Shown: piece after piece, positions 26,891-34,205 of the stretch
Position numbering within the stretch: the first letter of the stretch is position 1
How the letters are laid out: every line of letters starts with the position of its first letter
Assembly (NCBI GenBank): GCA_947499125.1
Contig: CANMMP010000004.1
Coordinates: forward strand, 186,001 to 250,000
Length of the DNA stretch: 64,000 nt
Direction: 5' to 3'
DNA from: an uncultured Pontibacter sp.
Lineage (GTDB): Bacteria > Bacteroidota > Bacteroidia > Cytophagales > Hymenobacteraceae
Made by a program: the position numbers and the translations under genes
Notes under the pieces: model-generated
Told to the model about the DNA's origin: nothing
The model's database searches: none
What the model saw: only the letters and a program-made list of their open reading frames with translations

Positions 26891-27859
26891 TTATATTTGT
26901 AGCACTTCAGGGTTGGCTATATTTACAGGTGTACCACTGGCAAAGGCAGTAACGTTTTCAAATGCCTTGCGGAAGTATAGTTCATAGCTGTGTTGCTCCA
27001 CGTAACCCAGGTGCGGCGTACAGATCACATTTGGCAATTGCAGCAGTGGATAGTCTTTATCGTAGATAGGCTCTGTTTCATACACATCTACGGCAGCAAA
27101 GCCGGGTCTGCCTAGTCTAAGCGCATGCAACAGCGCGCCTTCTTCTATCAATTCTGCCCGGCTGGAATTTACCAGCACCGCATTCGGTTTCATTAAGCCT
27201 AAATCTGATGCTGTAACAATACTTCTGGTGCTATTCGTTAAGCGCAGGTGCAATGTTACTACGTCAGCTTTGGAAAAGAACGCTGCTTTGCTCTCAGCTA
27301 TTAATAAGCCATCTTGCAGGGCCTGCGTACGGGAGTTTTCACTGCCCCAAACCATCACTTTAGCACCAAAGGCTATGGCGTAGTCAGCCATACGTTTACC
27401 TATCTTTCCATAGCCCCAGATGCCAATCAGCCTTCCGTGAATGGTGCTACCGATGTTGGTTTGCCACTGTCCGGCTTTCATGGCTTCTGTGGCCTGTGGT
27501 ACCTGCCTTACTGCATTCATGATCAGGAGCCAGGCCAGCTCTGCCGGAGCTACTGGGGAGCCAATGCCTTCGGTAACTGCAATATTATGCCTGGTGCATG
27601 CCGCCAAATCTAAATGGTTTGAGATTTTACCGGTCTGGCTGATAAGCTTCAGTTTAGGCAACTGCGCGACCAGTTCTTCGGTAATGGCTGTTCGTTCACG
27701 CGTTAGCACCAGAGCATCGGCATTTTTAAAGCGTGCAACCATTGTTGAGATGTCCTTAACCGTATCGTTATAGATAGTAACCTGATGGTCTTTCAGCAGC
27801 TGAAAACATGGCAGGGAACGAATAACATTCTGGTAATCGTCAGGAATGATGATGTGCAT
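26891..27859 (-). CDS. D-2-hydroxyacid dehydrogenase
   Basis: The start is set at the ATG at 27859 (MHIIIPDDYQNV); an upstream frame to 27919 would overlap the promoter repeats. The 322-residue NAD-dependent enzyme has an N-terminal catalytic domain, a Rossmann domain with GIWGYGKIGKRMADYA, and catalytic residues in the RSTI, NSSRAELIEEGAL and CTPHLGY regions (Arg, Glu and His). The family reduces 2-oxoacids or oxidises D-2-hydroxyacids. The exact substrate is unknown. A TTTGTCC-type operator is directly upstream. Confidence 0.9.
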   Translation of the reverse strand: MHIIIPDDYQNVIRSLPCFQLLKDHQVTIYNDTVKDISTMVARFKNADALVLTRERTAITEELVAQLPKLKLISQTGKISNHLDLAACTRHNIAVTEGIGSPVAPAELAWLLIMNAVRQVPQATEAMKAGQWQTNIGSTIHGRLIGIWGYGKIGKRMADYAIAFGAKVMVWGSENSRTQALQDGLLIAESKAAFFSKADVVTLHLRLTNSTRSIVTASDLGLMKPNAVLVNSSRAELIEEGALLHALRLGRPGFAAVDVYETEPIYDKDYPLLQLPNVICTPHLGYVEQHSYELYFRKAFENVTAFASGTPVNIANPEVLQI

Positions 27860-27881
27860 TAGAAAGATAATTGTATGCCTG

Positions 27882-27941
27882 CAAAACTCTGTTTTATGTA
27901 GGAAAAGCGCAACGGACAAATGAGTATATTAGTTGGACAAA
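27882..27941 (-). promoter_or_regulatory. TTTGTCC-type tandem operator and promoter (copy D)
   Basis: On the minus strand, TTTGTCC (27941-27935) and TTTGTCC (27920-27914) start 21 bp apart. GAGTTTTG starts 31 bp after the second half-site (27889-27882). The leader is about 20 nt. It overlaps the last codons of a gene remnant. Confidence 0.62.
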
Positions 27942-28132
27942 CAGGTATGCTCTATAGGAGGCGCTGATTCTGTTTCCAGCTGAGCCAAGCTATTGAGACG
28001 CATGTCGATTGTAGAGCGGATTACGATACTACGCTTTTTAGAGAAGTCTACTAGTGGGATGGGAGCGAGGCTATAGTTAGTTTTGTAGTTGGTGCTGGCT
28101 TGAGAAAGTGCAAGTGAGTAGAGCTGTGATTT
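27929..28132 (-). pseudogene. Unrecognised gene remnant (C-terminal part)
   Basis: On the minus strand, 67 codons without a stop, ending at TAA 27929-27931, give a protein-like sequence (NYSLAPIPLVDFSKKRS and TIDMRLNSLAQLE), preceded by an in-frame stop. No start codon and no full domain are visible. It reads like the end of a gene whose 5' part was lost where the AT-rich leader of the mobile region begins. The family was not recognised. Confidence 0.4.
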
Positions 28133-28746
28133 TTAGGATCTTTAAGGAACTAGTAAAAAGTGCGATATCAGCCATGAAACTGGTAGCTAAAAACAGGATT
28201 AAAGCAGGAGTACAGAAAGGCATAATTTAGCGCCGGTAACCGTTCAAAAAGCTTACTCCAAACTGCGGGAATTTGTGCTTTCAGACCCCTTTATTCAATA
28301 ACCTGATAATTTGCGGTAACACTAGTAGAGTCTACGTGCGGAAACAGTCACTTTGCCTACTTATAACTAGTTCCCAGAATAAAATACATTGCGGAGTTGA
28401 AAATGTGTGCGGGAATGCGTGTAACATTCTGTAACAGCCTTTCCGGCGACGGAAAAATGTTCCGCTATTAAACGTGATCCTGCCTGCTGGAGAAGCTGGA
28501 GCCTATAACTGTTTTTCCGGCTTAATTTTATAAGTGCGGAGTTGTCCATTTTGCGGTTACGGACTGCTTAAACGGATTCGCTTACACTTTCCTTTTACAC
28601 CGTTTGGTTCCGGCTTCCAATTAAGCAATACGCGGACTGTTTTCTGTTGTACTTTTCAGTGAAACAGAGCTGAGTGATCTGGTGGTTTTCTGATTGTGTT
28701 AAATATTTTCTTTTTTTGACCTTGTGGAGCGGAAACACGGAAACCG

Positions 28747-28777
28747 CATTTTTAGCATGTTTTGGATGCTAAAAATG
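28747..28777. repeat. Perfect inverted repeat
   Basis: Arms CATTTTTAGCAT (28747-28758) and ATGCTAAAAATG (28766-28777) are separated by 7 bases. It can act as a terminator in either direction or as a protein-binding dyad. Confidence 0.7.
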
Positions 28778-29292
28778 AGTGTAACCAATTGATACAATGT
28801 GATTTAATGGTGTTTTGGTGCGCCTGTTTGAACTGCTAATGCGGAAACATGCTGCGGACATCGATTTTGCAGGTTCCGCAAAAATTGCTGGAAAACTATC
28901 GTTTCCAGCGCATTTCCGCATGTAAAACACCCTGCTACAGTAGCGCATTTTGCCTGTTTCCGGCAAATATAAAAGTGAGTGTAACTACTTGTGCGCACGT
29001 AACTTAGCTGTCCGCAAATTTTCCGCAAAGACGCTGATTTTAACAGTTCTTACGGAAACTACACTGTCTACTGCAAACCCGCATTTCCGGCTCGTCTTTT
29101 CCGTTTCCGCAATCTGTAATAACACTTCTAAAATCGCGCCCGCCTGCGCATGATGCGCGCGTACATGCGTGCACGCGAGATCCGTTTTCAATCTTTTGGA
29201 GTTTTCTCTCTTGCTTACCAAATCTACTGTTTTGAACTCAAGGACCGGTTTCACAAAATATTTTATCCTGAAATAAAACAAATTTTACGGAG

Positions 29293-29325
29293 TTGTTGTA
29301 TAGTAAAAACTAAATATTACCTTTG
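29293..29325 (+). promoter_or_regulatory. Putative promoter of the recombinase module
   Basis: TACCTTTG (29318-29325) fits the Bacteroidota -7 consensus TAnnTTTG, with TTGTTG at 29293-29298 about 20 bp upstream as the -33 element. The ATG follows at 29354. Confidence 0.5.
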
Positions 29326-29353
29326 GGTAAAATATAGAATTTAGCTACACAAG

Positions 29354-30304
29354 ATGGAAGAGACAGAATTATTGAAAATAGGCGCTTCGAAAGACGCAGC
29401 GGATTTTACGCTGCAACTGGACCTGCAGGAAATGGAGCAGCTACCCGAACTTTACGAAAAGCTTCGCGAGCCCATCTTCTCGCTAAAGCAAACTGGTATT
29501 GCCCCCAAGCTTTACGTGGACTGGAAGAAAGCCGGACTGGCGCCAAAAACGGAAGAGCAAGCCTGGACCAAGCTCTCGTTTCTGGAATACCTGTGGCTGA
29601 AGATGGCCAAGGAACTGCGGGAACTGGGGCTGCCGTTAGTACGGGTAAAAGCCTTGCGCGAGTACCTGATGAACATACAGGAAATACCTGCTGATGCGCT
29701 TACGCCAGAGATGATCGCAAAGCTTCGGGAAGAGTTGATCAAAACGATGTCCGGAAAGCAAGCAGATGCATGGATAGAAGAATACCGAAGTGGGCAGGTG
29801 CAGGCTGCACAGGCAAACTATGGTATCCAGTTTTCGCTGCTCGAAACACTGGTGTACGCAGCCCTCTACCGCAAGCAGGAAGCCGGCATCCTGATCTTTC
29901 CAACAGGAGATCTGGCACCGTGGCTAGATGAGATGCAAGGATTGGGACCGGAAGCGCAGGTTTTATTAGGCAGAACGCATGTCTTCTTGTCTATTACCCA
30001 GCACCTGGCTTCTTTTATACTAGACGAAGACAAAGCCGATTACATTCCGCGCTTATCCTTGCTATCTGAAGAAGAACTTCAGGTAGTGCGTGCCATCCGC
30101 AACAAAAGCTTCCGGCAGGTAACCATCACCTTTGATGAAAAGCGCCAGATCACCTTGCGCACTACATCAGACGGTATGCTGGATGAACGAATATCAAAGC
30201 AACTGATCGAGACGCTGGCCCTGAAGAATTACCAGTCGGTGGAATTAGAAAACCGTGGGGGCTCTAAGCTACGCTTTACCAAAGAACACCGCTACCGGAT
30301 TTAG
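29354..30304 (+). CDS. Hypothetical protein, recombinase-associated
   Basis: This 316-residue cytosolic protein is unrecognised. The segment at about 50-110 (LYVDWKKAGLAPKTEEQAW, EYLWLKMAKELRELGLPLV) resembles a MerR-like winged-helix DNA-binding domain. The C-terminal part (FRQVTITFDEKRQITLRTTS) forms a small beta region. It is the first gene of a set that runs into the small lysine-rich protein and the serine recombinase, separated by a structured 125-bp spacer. A recombination accessory or control role is inferred. Confidence 0.65.
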   Translation: MEETELLKIGASKDAADFTLQLDLQEMEQLPELYEKLREPIFSLKQTGIAPKLYVDWKKAGLAPKTEEQAWTKLSFLEYLWLKMAKELRELGLPLVRVKALREYLMNIQEIPADALTPEMIAKLREELIKTMSGKQADAWIEEYRSGQVQAAQANYGIQFSLLETLVYAALYRKQEAGILIFPTGDLAPWLDEMQGLGPEAQVLLGRTHVFLSITQHLASFILDEDKADYIPRLSLLSEEELQVVRAIRNKSFRQVTITFDEKRQITLRTTSDGMLDERISKQLIETLALKNYQSVELENRGGSKLRFTKEHRYRI

Positions 30305-30429
30305 TACTTAGTTAGTACCTTCTTATAGTAGCTTACTCTTACCAGGCGCTGATCTGGTAAGAGCCAAGGGTAGCGGTTACCCCGCACCCTAACGTAATAG
30401 CCCGCCTTGGTACCGGTCGCCCCGGACTT
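30301..30429 (+). repeat. Structured GC-rich spacer with inverted repeats
   Basis: After two TTAGTAC repeats (30301-30307, 30312-30318), a perfect dyad CTCTTACCAG (30336-30345) / CTGGTAAGAG (30354-30363) is followed by CCAAGG and CCTTGG, which enclose a GC-rich part with further short palindromes (GGTTACC-like). Possible roles are a terminator, an RNA structure or a recombination site. Confidence 0.5.
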
Positions 30430-30876
30430 ATGGCACTGGCAAACACAACAGTGAAAACCTTAACCCCAAAACCAAAACAGAAAACCCAAAGAAAAACCAG
30501 TAAACACAAACAAGCACAGCCAAAAGGCAAAGTAAGCGCTGCTAATGCTGTAGTACTTGACGAAACACCGGAACAGCTGAGCGCTTATGATAGCTACTAT
30601 AAGCAGCTCTCGGAGGAAGTAGAATCAGTAGAGCGCCATGTGCGCGAGCTACGGCAAACCCCGGGATTAGAACACTTAACCGAAGCAGAAGCACACGCAA
30701 AGGTAGATTTTATGCTTCGCTATAGTGCCTGGGTTTTTAACCAGCACCTAGCAGAACAATTGATAGCAACTATTGATGACAGTGTTAATTTATCGACTAA
30801 ATCATCAAACGTTTCTAAAGTAGAAAAATCAAAAGGCCAGAGTAACAAAAAAGTAACAAAATCCCTTTCCCGTTAA
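30430..30876 (+). CDS. Small lysine-rich protein upstream of the serine recombinase
   Basis: This 148-residue protein is unrecognised. A strongly basic N-terminal tail (KPKQKTQRKTSKHKQAQPK) precedes a helical central region (LSAYDSYYKQLSEEVESVER, a possible coiled coil) and a second basic tail (VEKSKGQSNKKVTKS). It ends 11 bp before the recombinase ATG, so the two are almost certainly co-translated. The basic tails suggest DNA or RNA contact. Function unknown. Confidence 0.65.
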   Translation: MALANTTVKTLTPKPKQKTQRKTSKHKQAQPKGKVSAANAVVLDETPEQLSAYDSYYKQLSEEVESVERHVRELRQTPGLEHLTEAEAHAKVDFMLRYSAWVFNQHLAEQLIATIDDSVNLSTKSSNVSKVEKSKGQSNKKVTKSLSR

Positions 30877-30887
30877 CCCAACAGAAC

Positions 30888-32669
30888 ATGAAAAAGCAAA
30901 CCACCGCAGCTGTGCTTGAAGAAGCTAAGGCTGCACCTAAAACAAAGAAGACAGCTAAAGCAACGAAGGCAACTGCTGCAAAGTCTGCTGCGAAAGCTAA
31001 AGCTGCTACGGCTAAGCCTGCGCCAGCTAAAAAGCCAGCAGTACTTCGGGCTACGACTGGGAAAGGGAATGAGCTAAGCATCTTTGCACGGCCATTGCAA
31101 AAGGGCAGCAAGAAAGCGGCACCACGCGGTAAGGTGGCTATCATCTATACCCGTGTATCGACCAAAGAGCAGGCTGAGACCAATCAAAGTCTTTCGACGC
31201 AGTTGGATCGCTGCACAGCCTATGCCGAGCGCCACGGCTACCAAGTGGTCGGCAAGTTCGGTGGCACCTACGAAAGTGCCAAATCAGACGAACGTAAGGA
31301 ATTCCAGAAAATGCTCGAGTTCGTGAAGAAAAGCAAACTGCGGGTCGGCTATATCATTGTCTACTCCCACGACCGCTTTTCCAGAACCGGCTCGTCAGCC
31401 ATTGGCATTGTAGACGAGCTCAACCGCATGGGTATAGCCGTAGTAGCTGTCACGCAGCCGGTAGATACTATGACGGCATCGGGTAAACTGCAGCAGGGTA
31501 TTCAGTTCCTGTTTTCGCAGTTTGATAACGACCTACGCCGGGAAAAGTGCATGACGGGCATGGAAGCGCGCGTCAGACGTGGTTTATGGGTGGGTAAAGT
31601 GCCGATGGGCTATGATAAAGTGATCGTAGGGAAAGAAGTCATCTTAAAGCCTAACAAGATTGGCAAACTGATCCGTTTAGCCTTTCAGCTTAAAGCAGAG
31701 CAGGGCTTATCAAATACGGACATCATTAAACGCCTGAAAGCGCAAGGCTTGGTGCTCTATAACCAAACTATCACAAAGCTATTCAAAAACCCCTTTTACT
31801 GCGGTTTAATCTCGCATGGCTTACTCGAAGACGGCGAGGTGGTGGAAGGCCAGCACGAGCCTCTGATTACCCGCCAAATGTTTTTGAAGGTAAACGGTTT
31901 GCAGGCCCAAAATGCGCACGGCTATACCCAAGTCAAAGAAGACGAAGAATTGCCGCTGCGTCATCACATCAAGTGTGGTAGTTGCCGAAAGCCACTGACA
32001 GGCTATGAGATGAAAAAGAAAGGTATACATTACTACAAGTGTAATACCATTGGCTGCAAGCTCAACCGCAATGCTGGAAAGCTACATAACCTGTATGAAG
32101 GTTTTTTAGCTGAACTCGAAGTAGACCCGCGCTATTTGCCTAAGCTGGCCGAGATCATGGAAGAGACTAATTATAAGCTTACCGAAGAAAGTAGGGCAGA
32201 AGAAAAACGATTGCAGACCCAGCACACAGAACTTAAAAAGAGACTGGATGTGATAGAGCGTCGTTATGCCTTTGGTGAAATAGAGAAAGACATGTTTGTC
32301 AAGTATAGCTCTGAGCTGAAAACAGAGCTGCTGGAAATCGAGCAAAATCTGGAAAAGTGTGCGCCCGCGTTATCGAACCCAAAAGAATTCATTAAAATGG
32401 GGCTTGAAAAAGCGGTAACTATCTCACAATCATGGAGTAAAGCAAATGTGCAAGGCCGCAAGCAACTGCAAGCGATGATGTTTCCGGAAGGTGTGTATTT
32501 TGACCGCGAAATGGAAGGTTATCGAACCACAAGGGTAAATGGATTTTTTGCCCTTTCCAGCCAGATACAAGGGTTTTTAGTGGAAAAAGAAAAAGGGAAA
32601 AGCGATCAAAATAATCACTTTTCCCTTTCAGTAGTCCGTAGGGGACTACCAGGTGTTTTACAACGGTGA
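30888..32669 (+). CDS. Large serine recombinase with histone-H1-like tail
   Basis: This 593-residue recombinase begins with about 60 residues rich in Lys and Ala (KTAKATKATAAKSAAKAKAA), resembling a histone H1 tail. The resolvase domain follows (YTRVSTKEQAETNQSLSTQ, where the first Ser of RVSTKEQ is the nucleophile; SHDRFSRTG; QFDNDLRREK). Next come the recombinase domain, the zinc ribbon (CGSCRKPLTGYEMKKKG, then CNTIGCKLN) and a C-terminal coiled coil. It is the site-specific integrase or excisionase of a mobile element and sits in an operon with two small genes. Inside the 3' end are an 11-bp dyad (32592-32628) and a GTAGTCC hairpin (32631-32649) that could be att or terminator elements. 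Confidence 0.93.
   Translation: MKKQTTAAVLEEAKAAPKTKKTAKATKATAAKSAAKAKAATAKPAPAKKPAVLRATTGKGNELSIFARPLQKGSKKAAPRGKVAIIYTRVSTKEQAETNQSLSTQLDRCTAYAERHGYQVVGKFGGTYESAKSDERKEFQKMLEFVKKSKLRVGYIIVYSHDRFSRTGSSAIGIVDELNRMGIAVVAVTQPVDTMTASGKLQQGIQFLFSQFDNDLRREKCMTGMEARVRRGLWVGKVPMGYDKVIVGKEVILKPNKIGKLIRLAFQLKAEQGLSNTDIIKRLKAQGLVLYNQTITKLFKNPFYCGLISHGLLEDGEVVEGQHEPLITRQMFLKVNGLQAQNAHGYTQVKEDEELPLRHHIKCGSCRKPLTGYEMKKKGIHYYKCNTIGCKLNRNAGKLHNLYEGFLAELEVDPRYLPKLAEIMEETNYKLTEESRAEEKRLQTQHTELKKRLDVIERRYAFGEIEKDMFVKYSSELKTELLEIEQNLEKCAPALSNPKEFIKMGLEKAVTISQSWSKANVQGRKQLQAMMFPEGVYFDREMEGYRTTRVNGFFALSSQIQGFLVEKEKGKSDQNNHFSLSVVRRGLPGVLQR
32592..32649. repeat. Two inverted repeats at the end of the recombinase gene
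   Basis: Dyad AAAGGGAAAAG (32592-32602) / CTTTTCCCTTT (32618-32628) is followed by GTAGTCC (32631-32637) / GGACTAC (32643-32649). They overlap the coding end, where recombination sites of serine integrases are often found. No flanking direct-repeat pair was identified. Confidence 0.5.
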
Positions 32670-32771
32670 ATACTATTTTACACCATTTGATATTTTAGCT
32701 TGATAAACAGCTACTTAGAAATATTTAAATGTAAAAATAAATATATAAAAGTATAGCTATGTTTAGAAAAC

Positions 32772-32792
32772 TTGTACGCATATTTGTACGCA
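32772..32792 (+). repeat. TTGTACGCA direct repeat upstream of tyrosine recombinase
   Basis: TTGTACGCA occurs at 32772-32780 and again at 32784-32792 (12-bp period), 22 bp before the integrase start. This could be an arm-binding or autoregulatory site of the integrase. Confidence 0.5.
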
Positions 32793-32813
32793 CACTCCAA
32801 ACCACGTACAACT

Positions 32814-34205
32814 ATGGGATACTCCTTCAACCTTTACCTAGACCGGGCTATATCGGCCAAAGAGCTGACCAGGCTCAAAAGCCTTCCTGACCAGACAGAG
32901 CGCAAGGAAGCAGAAAAAATAATGGCAACAAAGCCCCTTCAGATCTTTCTTTACCTGCGCTACCCCGGCAACACACTTAAGATCTATGTGGAGCGCAAGG
33001 CCACCCAAAAGCAGTGGGACGCTGCCAAACAGCGCGTCAATCCAAATTACTACAAGGCAGGTCCTGTAGAGCTGAACGATTATTTGGAGGCCGTTCTCAA
33101 GCAAGCACAAAGGATCAATGAAGCCAATGTACTCGAAGGCAGGCAGACGACACGGGAGCAGCTACGAGAGCTGATCGACCGGCTGAACCTGAAACAGACA
33201 GGGCCTAAGCAGCTGACACTGGCAGAAGCCTATGAAGAGTTCCTGAAGATGGCTGATCACCATCGTGCCGCCAACACCCGGAAGAACTATGTTACGGTTA
33301 AAAACCATCTGTACGAATATGCAAAGGTTAAGCGGAAGCCACTTGATTTTAATTTGTTTACCACTGCCTTTCCAAATGTCTATTCTGAGTACCTGAGTAA
33401 GCAACTGCTGGGCTATAATACGATTGCCAAGCACCTACGCATCCTCAAAACTTTTCTGTTCTTTTGCTCCGACGAGCGAGGCTACAACCAGCTGCAGGAT
33501 TTTAGGAAATGGAAATCGCTATCCGAAAAAGCAAAAGAAGTGCACACCCTAACTAAGGAGGAGCTGATGAAGCTCTACAACCATACCTTTGATAGTAAAT
33601 GCTACAACCAGGTGCGGGATGTGTTCTGCTTTGCCTGCTTCACCGGCCTTCGCTACTCGGATGTGGAAAACCTGAGATGGCAGGCGATCAAAGACGGCAG
33701 CATACAAGTGCTTCCGGTTAAGACCAGACACCGTGACTCCAAGCCCATCACTATACCGCTGAATCCATTTGCTAAACAGATACTCGAAAAATACAAAGGG
33801 CAGGAGCGGCCATTGCCTGTGATCAGCTCTCAGAAAACTAATGAGTATCTCAAGAAGATGGGGGCAGCAATCAAATTGAACGATCCTGTAAAAATACTAA
33901 CCCACACAGGCAGCACAACTACCGAAAGCTATGTGCCCAAACATCAGATACTCACCTTTCATGTGGCCCGAAAGACCTTTATCACTACTTCGCTGATACT
34001 GGGTATTCCGGAGCGAGTGGTGCGTGAGTTTTCCGGACATAAAACCGAAAAGGACTTTGCCAAATATGTGAAACTGGCTGATACCTACAAAGAGCAGCAC
34101 ATGCTTAATGCCTGGTCTTTGGAGGCTTTTGCAGATCCTAAAGAAAAAGAAGAACAGAAAACTAATTTTAAAGAAACCATTACAGAAGAACTACAGACAA
34201 TATGA
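32814..34205 (+). CDS. Tyrosine-type site-specific integrase
   Basis: The start is set at the ATG at 32814 (MGYSFNLYLDRA); the frame extends back to 32772 but there runs through the repeat. The 463-residue protein has an Arm-type N-terminal DNA-binding domain, a SAM-like core-binding domain (about 130-240) and a catalytic domain with Arg in FACFTGLRYSDVENL, HVARKTF (HxxR) and a final Tyr near KDFAKYVKL. It overlaps the next gene by 4 bp (ATGA). It resembles integrases of Bacteroidota conjugative or mobilisable elements. Confidence 0.92.
   Translation: MGYSFNLYLDRAISAKELTRLKSLPDQTERKEAEKIMATKPLQIFLYLRYPGNTLKIYVERKATQKQWDAAKQRVNPNYYKAGPVELNDYLEAVLKQAQRINEANVLEGRQTTREQLRELIDRLNLKQTGPKQLTLAEAYEEFLKMADHHRAANTRKNYVTVKNHLYEYAKVKRKPLDFNLFTTAFPNVYSEYLSKQLLGYNTIAKHLRILKTFLFFCSDERGYNQLQDFRKWKSLSEKAKEVHTLTKEELMKLYNHTFDSKCYNQVRDVFCFACFTGLRYSDVENLRWQAIKDGSIQVLPVKTRHRDSKPITIPLNPFAKQILEKYKGQERPLPVISSQKTNEYLKKMGAAIKLNDPVKILTHTGSTTTESYVPKHQILTFHVARKTFITTSLILGIPERVVREFSGHKTEKDFAKYVKLADTYKEQHMLNAWSLEAFADPKEKEEQKTNFKETITEELQTI

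Larger units (their letters stand above)
28133..29353. repeat. AT-rich non-coding region with repeated TTCCGCA words
   Basis: About 1.2 kb before the first mobile-element gene has no supported gene. Between 28337 and 29111 the 7-mer TTCCGCA occurs at least six times on either strand (28337-28343, 28840-28846, 28874-28880, 28914-28920, 29021-29027, 29105-29111). Close variants lie at 28460, 28729 and 29011. The region also holds a perfect 12-bp inverted repeat (28747-28777). Its end contains a GC-rich alternating purine/pyrimidine stretch (29145-29180). A protein-binding array for recombination or replication is a reasonable reading. Confidence 0.55.

Noticed and set aside
28427-28437. Two TGTAACA words close together in the mobile leader as a further operator
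   Set aside because: They are spaced 11 bp instead of 21 bp and no -7 element or gene follows at the expected distance.
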